A stretch of 64,000 nt of DNA, from contig NZ_CP087719.1 of assembly GCF_020991085.1 (NCBI RefSeq), positions 3,864,001 through 3,928,000 on the forward strand, written 5' to 3'. This document shows, piece by piece, positions 49,477-58,056 of this stretch. Source of the stretch: Roseomonas sp. OT10 (lineage in GTDB: Bacteria > Pseudomonadota > Alphaproteobacteria > Acetobacterales > Acetobacteraceae). The notes under the pieces were generated by a model. The model had not been told where the DNA came from, made no database searches, and worked only from the letters and a program-made list of their open reading frames with translations. Within the stretch, counting starts at the first letter, position 1. Each line of letters begins with the position of its first letter. The position numbers and the translations under genes are program-made.

Positions 49477-51911
49477 TTGTTCTCCGGCCTCTCCGGCCAA
49501 TCATGCCGCGGATACCGCCCCCGCATCTCCTTCCTAACCTCGCTCCACGCCCCCGCCCAAAACGCCCCGAGGTCCCCCGTCACCGCCACCGGCCGCCCGG
49601 CCGGTGACAGCAGCGCCACCTGCAACCCCACCCGCCCGCCGAGCAGCCTCGGCACATCCGCCATCCCGAACAGATGCTGCGCCCGCGCCTCCAGCGTCGG
49701 CGGGTCGCGGTCGTAGTCGATCGCCGCCGAGCGCCCGTTCGGCAGCGCCACCCGGTCCGGCAGCGCCTCGTCCAGCCGCTTGCGCATCGCCCAGGGCAGC
49801 AGCGCCCCCAGCGCCTCCATCACCCCCACGCCGCGCAGCTCGGACAGCTTGCTCATCCCGTGCAGGTGCGGCGCCAGCCACTCCCCCGCCGTCGCGGCCA
49901 GCGCGGCATCGGACACGTCCGGCCATTCCTCCCCCTCCACGCGCCGCGCCCAGCCCAGCCGCGCGCGGAACCGCTTCGCCGCCTCCGTCCAGTTCAGGTC
50001 CCGGAACCCCCGCTCCGCCGCGGCCGCCGCCAGCGCGCCTGCCACCGCCGCCGGGTCCGCCGCCGGGATCGTCGCCTCCTCCAGCACCAGCGGCCCGAAG
50101 CGCAGCCGCCGCCGCGACAGCACCGCCCCGGCGCGCGCGTCGAACGCCGCCCCCTCCTCCCGCACGAAGCGTTCCGGAAACCGCGCCTCCAGCACGGCAC
50201 GGGACAGCGGCGCGGCCATCCGGATTCGCGCCTCCGTCCCCTGAAGCTGGAGGTCCGCCACCGCCAGCAGCGGCGCCTTGCCCAGCGGGTCCGTCGCCGG
50301 CAGCCGCGCCCCCTGGCCGGAGGCGAGGCGGAACGCCCCGTCCATCGTCCCGCGCTTCGCCGCGATCCGGTCCGGGAAGCCCGCCGCCAGCAGCGCCGCC
50401 GGATCGCCGCTCGCCGCCACGCCGCCCGGGACGCGCAGCCGCCGCCGGTGCAGCCCGGCCGCCCGGCGGATGCGCGCGACGGTGCCCCGATCGGCCCCCG
50501 GATGGTCGCCCCCCGCCAGAAGGTCCAGCCGCAGCCCGATCTCCGACGGCGCCTCGCGGTCGCGGATCGGGTCGCGCTCCTCCAGCAGCGCGGCGAGGTC
50601 GGCGGCCAGCGCCCGTTCCTCCGGCGCCTCGGCCGCCTCCATCATCCGGGCCAGGCGCGGATGCGTCCCCAGCCGCGCCATGCGCCGCCCCATCGGCGTG
50701 ATGCGCCCGTCCCCGTCCAGCGCGTCGAGGTCGCGCAGCAGCGCCCGCGCGGCGGCGAGCGTCCCCTCCGGCGGCGGGTCGAGGAAGGCCAGCTCGCGCG
50801 GCTCCGCCCCCCAGGCGGCGCAGTCGAGCGCGAGGCCGGACAGCTCCGCCTCCAGCATCTCCGGCCGGTCGGCCAGCGGCAGGCCGCGGTGCAGCGCCTC
50901 CGTCCACAGCCGGATCGCCACCCCCGGCGCGGTGCGCCCGGCGCGCCCCGCCCGCTGCTCCGCCGTCGCGCGGCCGATCCGCACGGTGGCGAGCTTGGAG
51001 AGGCCCGAGGCCGCATCCAGCTTCGGCACCCGCCGGAAGCCGCCATCCACCACGATCCGCACCCCGGGCACGGTCAGCGAGGTCTCGGCAATGGAGGTGG
51101 AGAGCACCACCTTCCGCCGCGCGGACGGCGCCAGCGCCCGGTCCTGCTCGGCCGGCGGCAGCTCGCCATGCAGGGCGATCACCTCCGCATCCACGCCCCC
51201 CAGCCGCTCGGCGGTGCGAGCGATCTCCCCCCAGCCGGGGAGGAAGGCCAGCACGTCGCCCGGATGCTCGCGCAGCGCCCCCCGGATGGCCCCGGCCATC
51301 GCCTCCGGCAGGTCGCGCGGGGTGGCGAGGTCGCGCGGCCGGTGCTCGATGGCCACGGGGAACATCCGCCCGGCGCTCTCGACCAGCGGCGCCTCCCCCA
51401 GCAGCGCCGCGAAGCCCGCGGCGTCCAGCGTCGCGGACATCGCCACCAGCCGCAGCTCCGGCCGCAGCGCCCGTTGCAGGTCGAGGCAGAGCGCGAGGCC
51501 GAGGTCCGTGTCCAGGTGCCGCTCGTGCGCCTCGTCGAACAGCACCGCCGCGACGCCCTCCAGCCCCGGGTCGGATTGCAGCCGCCGCACCAGCAGCCCC
51601 TCCGTCACCACCTCGACCCGCGTGGCGTCTGAGACGGCGCGGTCCAGCCGGGTGGTCAGGCCGACCCGCTGCCCGACCGGCTCGCCGAGGAGGTCGGCCA
51701 TTCGCCGCGCGGCCGCCCGGGCGGCGAGGCGGCGGGGCTCCAGCACCAGGATCTTCCCCCCCGCCGCCCAGGGCTCGGTCATGAGGGCCAGCGGGACGAG
51801 GGTGGTCTTGCCCGCCCCGGGTGGCGCGACGAGGACGGCGTTGGACCCGGCGCGCAGCGCCTCGGCCAGTCGGGGAAGGGCCTCGGTGACGGGAAGATCG
51901 GGGAGTTCCAT
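49473..51911 (-). CDS. hrpB: ATP-dependent RNA helicase HrpB
   Basis: An 812-residue DEAH-box helicase. ATG 51911 (MELPDLPVTEALPRLAEALR). Motif I is VAPPGAGKTTLVPLAL (about 34-49), motif II DEAH in AVLFDEAHERHLDTD, motif III AMSATLDAAGF, and motif VI is TAEQRAGRAGRTAPGVAIRLW. The C-terminal HrpB domain ends RPENK. Length equals the family norm, so the AT-rich gene downstream was placed exactly after it without removing coding sequence. HrpB roles in RNA metabolism are poorly defined. Confidence 0.94.
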   Translation of the reverse strand: MELPDLPVTEALPRLAEALRAGSNAVLVAPPGAGKTTLVPLALMTEPWAAGGKILVLEPRRLAARAAARRMADLLGEPVGQRVGLTTRLDRAVSDATRVEVVTEGLLVRRLQSDPGLEGVAAVLFDEAHERHLDTDLGLALCLDLQRALRPELRLVAMSATLDAAGFAALLGEAPLVESAGRMFPVAIEHRPRDLATPRDLPEAMAGAIRGALREHPGDVLAFLPGWGEIARTAERLGGVDAEVIALHGELPPAEQDRALAPSARRKVVLSTSIAETSLTVPGVRIVVDGGFRRVPKLDAASGLSKLATVRIGRATAEQRAGRAGRTAPGVAIRLWTEALHRGLPLADRPEMLEAELSGLALDCAAWGAEPRELAFLDPPPEGTLAAARALLRDLDALDGDGRITPMGRRMARLGTHPRLARMMEAAEAPEERALAADLAALLEERDPIRDREAPSEIGLRLDLLAGGDHPGADRGTVARIRRAAGLHRRRLRVPGGVAASGDPAALLAAGFPDRIAAKRGTMDGAFRLASGQGARLPATDPLGKAPLLAVADLQLQGTEARIRMAAPLSRAVLEARFPERFVREEGAAFDARAGAVLSRRRLRFGPLVLEEATIPAADPAAVAGALAAAAAERGFRDLNWTEAAKRFRARLGWARRVEGEEWPDVSDAALAATAGEWLAPHLHGMSKLSELRGVGVMEALGALLPWAMRKRLDEALPDRVALPNGRSAAIDYDRDPPTLEARAQHLFGMADVPRLLGGRVGLQVALLSPAGRPVAVTGDLGAFWAGAWSEVRKEMRGRYPRHDWPERPENK

Positions 51912-52057
51912 GCGGGACCGAGGGTAGAGCAGGGGCGGCAGCCGGCAGCAACGGCCGAGCGGCTGGGCGGCTGGGCGGCTGGGCGGGCCGCACGGTCGTG
52001 CCCGTCGCATGGCCGGCCCGGCGCAGGCGGGGATTGCCAGCGCGGGCGGGTCAAGGA

Positions 52058-52074
52058 ATGTTATGGTATAACAT
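52058..52074. promoter_or_regulatory. Zur-box-like operator
   Basis: ATGTTAT-GGT-ATAACAT, a perfect seven-base inverted repeat in a very AT-poor region, 17 bases upstream of the zinc-binding-protein start. It covers TATAAC (52067-52072), a near-consensus -10. Similar GTTAT/ATAAC palindromes are Zur sites in other alphaproteobacteria. Zinc-dependent repression is predicted. The divergent hrpB start is 147 bases away. Confidence 0.75.
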
Positions 52075-52091
52075 ACTTACTTGAGGATGCG

Positions 52092-53012
52092 ATGCCCCTC
52101 CCCCGCCGCCCCTTCCTCCTGGCCGCCCTCGCGGCCCTGCCCACCGCCCGGGCCCTGGCGCAGGCCGGCACGCCGCTGCCGGTGGTCGCCTCCTTCTCCA
52201 TCCTGGGGGACATGGTGCGCCAGATCGGCGGGGACCGCGTCGCGGTGCGCGTGCTGGTCGGGCCGGGCCAGGACGCGCACGCGTTCCAGCCCCGCCCTTC
52301 CGACGCGGCCGCGTTGCGCGACGCGGCCGTGGTGGTCCGCAACGGGCTGGGCTTCGAACCCTGGCTGGACCGGCTGTTCCGCTCCTCCGGCAGCACGGCG
52401 CGGCTGGTGACCGCTACGGAGGGCGTAACGGCGCGCAAGGCGGCGGCTGACGGGCACGGCCACAGCCATGGCGCGGGCGCCCCGGACCCGCATGCCTGGC
52501 AGGACCTGCGGAACGCCCAGACCTATCTGCGCACCATCGCCGCCGGCCTGGCCGCGGCCGATCCGGCGGGGGCCGAGAGCTATGCCCGCAACGCCGCCGC
52601 CTATGCCGGGCGGCTGGCGGCGCTGGACGCCTGGGTGCGGGAGCAGATCGCCACGGTGCCGGAGGCGAAGCGCAAGGTGGTCACCAGCCATGACGCCTTC
52701 GGCTATTTCGGCGCCGCCTATGGCGTCACCTTCCTGGCGCCGCAGGGCATCAGCACGGAGGGCGAGCCCTCCGCCGCACAGGTCGCGGCGCTGATCCGCA
52801 GCGTGAAGGCGCAGGGGATCACCGCCGTCTTCGTCGAGACCATGACCAACCCCGCCCTGCTCGACCGGTTGGCGAAGGATGCCGGCGTCCGCGTGCGGGG
52901 CTCGCTCTTCTCGGACGCCCTCTCGCCCCCGGACGGACCGGCGCCGACCTACGAGGCAATGTTCCGGCACAACCTGTCCCTGCTGGTTCCCGCCATGCGC
53001 GGGGATGTCTAG
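52092..53012 (+). CDS. znuA: ZnuA-like zinc ABC transporter substrate-binding protein
   Basis: A 306-residue cluster 9 metal receptor. A short signal (MPLPRRPFLLAALAALPTAR) leads to the mature start VVASFSILGDMVRQIGGDRV. Ligand positions fit GQDAHAFQP, DPHAWQDLRN, TSHDAFGYFG and FVETMTNP. The His/Asp loop DGHGHSHGAGAPDPH (about residues 120-135) is the zinc-capturing loop of ZnuA rather than the manganese-specific receptors. ATG 52092 is preceded by gagga. No znuB or znuC follows: the gene is isolated, with repeat copy 3 behind it. Confidence 0.9.
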   Translation: MPLPRRPFLLAALAALPTARALAQAGTPLPVVASFSILGDMVRQIGGDRVAVRVLVGPGQDAHAFQPRPSDAAALRDAAVVVRNGLGFEPWLDRLFRSSGSTARLVTATEGVTARKAAADGHGHSHGAGAPDPHAWQDLRNAQTYLRTIAAGLAAADPAGAESYARNAAAYAGRLAALDAWVREQIATVPEAKRKVVTSHDAFGYFGAAYGVTFLAPQGISTEGEPSAAQVAALIRSVKAQGITAVFVETMTNPALLDRLAKDAGVRVRGSLFSDALSPPDGPAPTYEAMFRHNLSLLVPAMRGDV

Positions 53013-53030
53013 CGCGTGTACCCGGGGGGG

Positions 53031-53400
53031 GTTGTCGGGTTCGGCGTGATCTCTTGCCCCCCGGGGTGAGGCTCCGCCTCCCCCCGATGCCCCCCTCCGC
53101 CGGGGCCACGAGCGGGCCCCGGACCCCGCTGGGAGTCCGGCTCGCTTGGTGGGCGTCAGCCTGCGGGCGGCATCCGGGGAGCGCGCGGACAGGCGGGGCA
53201 CCGAAGAAGAATAATAGGCCGCGCGTGCTGCGACCGCCGTCGCCGGGGAGCGATGCTCCCCGGCGTGCCGACGCGTCTGTGAAAGGGGGTCCAGGGGCTC
53301 TGCTCCTGGCGGATAGGGGGGTCCGGGGGGAGAAGGCGGAGCCTTTCCCCCCGGCGGCCAACCACCGGAGCGCCCGGGTCCACCAGCGGGCGCCCCATAC
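53031..53400. repeat. Dispersed structured intergenic repeat, copy 3 (divergent)
   Basis: About 370 bases with the same layout as copies 1 and 2 but many substitutions. Hairpins: A 53063-53085 (GGGGTGAGGC/GCCTCCCCC, loop TCC), B 53100-53122 (identical to others), C 53241-53265 (CGCCGGGGAGC/GCTCCCCGGCG, loop GAT), D 53291-53309 (CCAGGGGC/GCTCCTGG), E 53323-53354 (CCGGGGGGA...CCCCCCGG with GGC/GCC inner stem). The shared boxes CCCCGCTGGGAGT and GCGCGGACAGGCGGG are kept. It starts 19 bases past the znuA-like stop and reaches toward the rpmJ 3' end. Confidence 0.8.
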
Positions 53401-53568
53401 CGGACGCGGTCAGGCGAGAGGCCAAACGAAAACACCGCGCAGCGGCCGGGCCGTGCGCGGGTTTCGTGTCCCGATCGGAAGGTCTCAGCGACCCGGCGAC
53501 ACCCCATCCGCGGGGCAGCACCGGCAAGACGCCTCGGGCCGCCAGCCAGCCGGCCGGCAGCCGTTCCG
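53401..53568. other. Non-coding stretch between repeat copy 3 and rpmJ
   Basis: No gene seen. CCGTCAGCCCTGACGG (53566-53581) overlaps the rpmJ stop and could form a weak hairpin. Confidence 0.4.
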
Positions 53569-53694
53569 TCAGCCCTGACGGGCCTTCATGCGGGGGTTCT
53601 TCTTGTTCAGGACGTAGAGGCGGCCACGGCGGCGCACCACCACGCAGTTCTTGTCGCGGACCTTGGCGGACTTGAGGCTGTTGCGGATCTTCAT
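53569..53694 (-). CDS. rpmJ: 50S ribosomal protein L36
   Basis: A 41-residue ribosomal protein: [19 protein letters not shown] then [21 protein letters not shown]. It is of the zinc-free kind, lacking the CxxC...CxxxxH ribbon of the ancestral L36, as usual in alphaproteobacteria. It is isolated from the other ribosomal genes. Its ATG is at 53694 with agggttctt upstream on the plus strand, i.e. an aagaaccct leader on the coding strand. Confidence 0.95.
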   Translation of the reverse strand: MKIRNSLKSAKVRDKNCVVVRRRGRLYVLNKKNPRMKARQG

Positions 53695-53782
53695 GACAGG
53701 GTTCTTCCGATCGAGCGGGCGCGTATAGGGGGGTAGGCCCGGGTGGTCAACCGCGGCCGGGCGATGGCTGCCACCCCGGATC

Positions 53783-55528
53783 TCAGGCCAGCGCGCGCGC
53801 CGGCTGCCGCAGCAGGGCATCGAAGGCCTGCGGGGCCATCGGCGCCCCGAAGAGGTAGCCCTGCGCCTCCTGCACGCCCTCGGCGCGCAGCAGGGCGAAC
53901 TGGCTCTCCTCCTCCACGCCCTCCGCATTGGTGATCACGCCCAGCGCGCTTCCCATGCCGACCAGGGCACGCAGCAGCGCCAGCGCCCGCTCGTCATGGC
54001 CCAGGTCGCCGATGAAGGCGCGGTCCACCTTGATCTTGTCGAAGCGGAAGCGCTGCAGCGTGGCGAACGAGGAGTAGCCGGTGCCGAAATCATCCATCGC
54101 CAGCCGCACGCCCAGCGCGCGCAGCCGCGACAGGGTGCCCAGCGTCTCCGCCGTATGGGCCAGCATCACGGCCTCGGTGATCTCCAGCTCCAGCCGCTCG
54201 GGCGGCAGGCCGGACCGCGCCAGCGCCTGCTCGACCGTCGCGACGAAGCCCGCCTGGCGCACCTGGATCGGAGAGACGTTCACCGCTACCGAGAGGTCCG
54301 GCCAGCCGGCCGCGACGCGGCAGGCTTCCGCCAGCACCCAGGCGCCGAGCGGCACGATCAGCCCGCTCTCCTCCGCCACGGGGATGAAGCTGTCCGGCGG
54401 GATCGGGCCATGGACGGGATGCGTCCAGCGCAGCAGCGCCTCCGCCCCCATCACCCGGCCGCTGGCCACGCAGACCTGCGGCTGGAAGGCCAGCCGGAAC
54501 TCGCCCCGGGCGATGGCGGCGCGCATGTCCTGCACCATGGCGCGCCGCCGCCGCAGCCGCTCGTCCATGTCGGGCGCGAAGACCCGCAGCCGGCCGCGGC
54601 CATCCATCTTCGCCTGGTGCAGCGCCAGCTCGGCACCGCGCAGCAGCTCCGCCACCATCTCCTCCGCCATGGCGGGGGTCAGCGCCGGCAGGCTCCCCGC
54701 CCCCCGGATCGCGGCGCCGAGGGAGACGCCCAGCAGGCAGGCCTCGCCCGACACCTCGAAGGGCTGGGCCAGGATGGCCAGGATGCGATCCGCCAGCGCC
54801 GACAGCCCGGCGGGCTCGCCCAGCCCGTGCGCCACCAGCACGAAGGAGTCGCCCCCGCTCCGCGCCAGCGTGTCGGAGCCGCGGAGGCAACCGCGCAGCC
54901 GCTCCGCGACCTGGCACAGCAGCGCATCCCCGGCGGCCGAGCCCAGCGTGTCGTTCACCGCCTGGAAGCGGTCGAGGTCGAGGGACAGGACGGCGAGGGC
55001 CTGGCCGGTCCGCTCCGCCAGCCCCACCGCGACCTGCAGCCGGTCGCGCAGCAGCGCGCGGTTGGGCAGGCCCGTCAGCGAATCGTACTGCGCGATGTGG
55101 CGCAGCCGCTCCTCCAGCCTGTCCCGCTCGGCGGCGGCCGCATGCAGCGGGGCGCTGGCGGCGGCCAGGGCGACGAGCTCGGGCGGGGCCTCGCCGCCGA
55201 GCAGCGGCGGCGCCTCCCCCCCCGGGGGCTGCCGCAGCCGCTGCGCCAGGCGCTGCAGCGGTCGCGTCAGCCGAAGGGCCGCCCGGTGCCCGGCGAGCAG
55301 GGTGGCCGCGAGGCTCGCCAGCACCAGCGCGGCCACGGCCGGGCCCGGATCCAGGAGGAAGGCCAGATCCGCCGTCATGCCGGCCGAATGGGCGCCGCAC
55401 CACAGCATAGCCGCGAGCGAGCCGGCCAGCAGCCCCGCCGCCCAGCCGGGCAGCAGCGCCGTCAGGATCAACCGGCCTGCCACCCCGGAGCAGGTCCGGC
55501 GCAGGCTTGGCCACCACCGCTGCATCAT
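53783..55528 (-). CDS. GGDEF-EAL protein with degenerate GGDEF (likely c-di-GMP phosphodiesterase)
   Basis: A 581-residue membrane signalling protein. Two spans (about 20-42 and 52-75) and a HAMP-like stretch are followed by a GGDEF domain whose active site reads SGGDSF instead of GGD/EEF (about residues 222-227), so cyclase activity is unlikely. The EAL domain is intact: [43 protein letters not shown] and AEGVEEESQ, which bind metal and c-di-GMP. It should hydrolyse c-di-GMP, with the GGDEF part serving as a GTP sensor perhaps. Start placed at the first of two adjacent ATGs (55528). Confidence 0.9.
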   Translation of the reverse strand: MMQRWWPSLRRTCSGVAGRLILTALLPGWAAGLLAGSLAAMLWCGAHSAGMTADLAFLLDPGPAVAALVLASLAATLLAGHRAALRLTRPLQRLAQRLRQPPGGEAPPLLGGEAPPELVALAAASAPLHAAAAERDRLEERLRHIAQYDSLTGLPNRALLRDRLQVAVGLAERTGQALAVLSLDLDRFQAVNDTLGSAAGDALLCQVAERLRGCLRGSDTLARSGGDSFVLVAHGLGEPAGLSALADRILAILAQPFEVSGEACLLGVSLGAAIRGAGSLPALTPAMAEEMVAELLRGAELALHQAKMDGRGRLRVFAPDMDERLRRRRAMVQDMRAAIARGEFRLAFQPQVCVASGRVMGAEALLRWTHPVHGPIPPDSFIPVAEESGLIVPLGAWVLAEACRVAAGWPDLSVAVNVSPIQVRQAGFVATVEQALARSGLPPERLELEITEAVMLAHTAETLGTLSRLRALGVRLAMDDFGTGYSSFATLQRFRFDKIKVDRAFIGDLGHDERALALLRALVGMGSALGVITNAEGVEEESQFALLRAEGVQEAQGYLFGAPMAPQAFDALLRQPARALA

Positions 55529-55649
55529 CGGGCCGCTGTCCCTGGCTGCATGGGGCGACAGTGACGGGCCGGGGTTAATGCGCCCTGAAGCGGCCGCACC
55601 CGTGCGCCACCCGTTGCCCGGATGCCGCAGCGGCGGCAGAGACGCACGG

Positions 55650-56564
55650 ATGCAGACCTGGCTCGACGCCTTCGTCCCCGCCTTCGGGCTGATGCTGCTG
55701 GGCGCGGCGCTGCGTCGGCGCCTGCTGCCCGATCCGGCGGTCTGGGCGGGGATCGAGCGGCTGGTCTTCTGGGTGCTGCTGCCCTGCCTGCTCGCCGGCT
55801 CGATCTCCGCCGTCGACCTGTCGCGCCTGCCGCTGGGCGGACTCGGCGCGGCGATCTGGATGGCCCTGGCGCTCGGCACCCTGGCGAGCTGGCTCTACGC
55901 GCGCGGCGCAAGGCTGGGCCACGCGACCGGCACCACGGTCCTGCAGGGCGGCATCCGCTTCAACAACCTGATGGCCTTCGCCATCGTCGGCCCGGTCCTG
56001 GGGGCGCCCGGCCTCGCGCTGGGCGGGGTGACCACGGGGCTGATCGTGCCGGGGGTCCAGCTCATCCTGACCCTCGCCTTCGCCATGGGCGGGCACGGCG
56101 CCCGCCCCTCGCCAGGGCGGCTGCTGCGCCAACTGGCGACCAACCCGCTGATCCTGGGCTGCCTCGCCGGCTTCCTGCTGGCGGCGCTGGGCGGGCTGCC
56201 CCCGGGGCTGGGGGCGCTGACCCGCGCGCTCGGCTCCGCCTCCGTCGCCCTGGGGATGCTGGCGGTGGGCGCCGCCCTCACCCGCGCCGGGCTGCGCCAC
56301 CGCCCGGTCACGCAGGCGCTGGTCACCGCCTGGAAGCTGCTGGCCATGCCGGCCCTGACCTGGTCGCTCTGCGCGCTGCTCGGCCTGCCGCCCCTGGCCA
56401 CGGCGGTGGCCACGCTGTTCATGGCCATGCCCACCGCCACCACCGCCTATGTGATGGCCCGCATCATGGGCGGCGACGCCCCGCTGATGGCCGCCATGAC
56501 CACCAACCAGCACGTCGCCGCCGTGGTCACCCTGCCGCTCTGGGTCGCGCTGCTGCTGGGCTGA
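55650..56564 (+). CDS. AEC-family transporter (auxin-efflux-carrier-like)
   Basis: A 304-residue ten-helix carrier, ATG 55650 (MQTWLDAFVPAFGLMLLGAAL). GTTVLQGGIRFNNLMAFAIV with the polar break in helix 4, TTGLIVPGVQLILTLAF, and LATNPLILGCLAGFLLA are typical, as is the C-terminal MAAMTTNQHVAAVVTLPLW. Bacterial AEC members move malonate, malate or other carboxylates. It is divergent from the GGDEF-EAL gene across 121 bases. Substrate unknown. Confidence 0.88.
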   Translation: MQTWLDAFVPAFGLMLLGAALRRRLLPDPAVWAGIERLVFWVLLPCLLAGSISAVDLSRLPLGGLGAAIWMALALGTLASWLYARGARLGHATGTTVLQGGIRFNNLMAFAIVGPVLGAPGLALGGVTTGLIVPGVQLILTLAFAMGGHGARPSPGRLLRQLATNPLILGCLAGFLLAALGGLPPGLGALTRALGSASVALGMLAVGAALTRAGLRHRPVTQALVTAWKLLAMPALTWSLCALLGLPPLATAVATLFMAMPTATTAYVMARIMGGDAPLMAAMTTNQHVAAVVTLPLWVALLLG

Positions 56565-56594
56565 CCATGCCGCGCCGGCCGGCCGACCCTCGCC

Positions 56595-58004
56595 ATGGCG
56601 GGTGGTTATGATAATGCGTCGCAAGCGAAGGCCGCCCCGGCCAGGACCGGGCTGCGCCGCCGCAGAAGGAGAGCCGCAGGGGATGACCGCCATGACCAGG
56701 GGCGCCGCGACGTCACCGGACCCTGGCAGCGCCAGGACAGCGGCGGCCGCCCCGGCGCCGCGGCCTTGACCGCCGCCACGCCCGGCGCGGCCAGGCCGGA
56801 ATCCCGCGCGCCGGTGCGCGACGGCGTCGTGACGACGCTGATGGCCGCCACCTTCTGCGGCAGCCTCGCCATGATGAGCTTCGTGGCGCTGATCGGGCCC
56901 ATCGCCCGCGTCGCCGGGCTCGCGCCCTGGCAGGCCGGGCTGGCCGTCACCGCCTCGGGCGTCATGTGGATGCTGGGCGCGCGCCCCTGGGGGCTGGCGA
57001 GCGACCGGTACGGGCGCCGGGCCGTGCTCCTCCTCGGGGGCACCGGATTCGCCCTGTCCTACTGGGCGCTCTGCCTCTTCGTCGACGCGGTGCTGCGCTG
57101 GCAGCTGCCGGCGGCGCTCGCCTTCGCCGGCCTCGTCCTGGGGCGGGCGCTGGTGGGCGGCACCTACGCGGCCATCCCGGCCGCCAGCGGCGCCCTCATC
57201 GCGGACCGGACGCCGCCCGACCGGCGGGCCGCCGCCATGGCCCTGCTGGGCACGGGCAGCGGGGCGGGGCTGGTGCTCGGCCCCGCCCTGGCGGCGCTGC
57301 TGGTGCCCTATGGCCTGAGCGCGCCGCTCCTGGCCACCGCCGCCCTGCCGCTGGCGGCGCTGCTGGCGCTCTGGTGGAAGGTGCCGGCCCCGCCGCCACA
57401 GGCGCGGCCGCCGCGGACGCCGCTCCGCCTGCTCGACCCCCGGCTGCGCCATCCGCTCCTCGCGGGCTTCGCCGCGATGTTCAGCGTCTCCATCGCCCAG
57501 GTCACGATCGGCTTCTTCGCCCTGGACCGGCTGGGCCTGCCGCCGGAGGCCGCGGCGCAGGCGGCCGGCACCGCGCTGATGATGGTGGGCGTCGCCCTGG
57601 TGATCTCCCAGGCCATCGCCGCGCGGCTGCGCCTGGCCCCGGAGCGGATGATCGGGCTGGGCACGCTGGTCGCCGGGCTGGGCTTCGGCTCCGTCGCGCT
57701 GGCGGAGCAAGGCTGGATGCTGGCGGCCGCCTACTTCGTCGCCGCCTCCGGGATGGGCTGGGTGTTCCCCGGCTTCTCCGCCATGGCGGCCAACAGCGTC
57801 GGCCCGGCGGAGCAGGGCGGGGCGGCCGGGGCGGCGGGCACAGCGCAGGGGCTCGGGATGCTGGTCGGGCCGGTCGCGGGCAGCCTGCTCTACATGCTGG
57901 ACCCCGCCCTGCCCTACCTGCTGGTCGGCGTTCTGCTCCTCGGCGTCTCCCTGTCCATGGCGCTGCGCGCCCGCCCGGCCCGGGATGCGGGCCTGGCGGG
58001 ATGA
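56595..58004 (+). CDS. MFS transporter, possible siderophore exporter
   Basis: A twelve-helix major facilitator. Translation from ATG 56595 adds about 75 unstructured Arg/Gly/Ala-rich residues; TTG 56766 or GTG 56814 (VRDGVVTTLMAATFCGSLAMMS) would start just before the first span and look more natural, giving about 395-412 residues. The loop 2-3 motif is GLASDRYGRRAVLLLGG, a good MFS signature. It stands 52 bases before a Bug gene and upstream of catecholate siderophore genes, so a role in siderophore export (EntS-like) is possible but unproved. Confidence 0.85.
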   Translation: MAGGYDNASQAKAAPARTGLRRRRRRAAGDDRHDQGRRDVTGPWQRQDSGGRPGAAALTAATPGAARPESRAPVRDGVVTTLMAATFCGSLAMMSFVALIGPIARVAGLAPWQAGLAVTASGVMWMLGARPWGLASDRYGRRAVLLLGGTGFALSYWALCLFVDAVLRWQLPAALAFAGLVLGRALVGGTYAAIPAASGALIADRTPPDRRAAAMALLGTGSGAGLVLGPALAALLVPYGLSAPLLATAALPLAALLALWWKVPAPPPQARPPRTPLRLLDPRLRHPLLAGFAAMFSVSIAQVTIGFFALDRLGLPPEAAAQAAGTALMMVGVALVISQAIAARLRLAPERMIGLGTLVAGLGFGSVALAEQGWMLAAAYFVAASGMGWVFPGFSAMAANSVGPAEQGGAAGAAGTAQGLGMLVGPVAGSLLYMLDPALPYLLVGVLLLGVSLSMALRARPARDAGLAG

Positions 58005-58056
58005 GCCGCCCCGCCCCGACCGGCGAAGCCCATCACCCACCGCGGAGGCAGAACTG

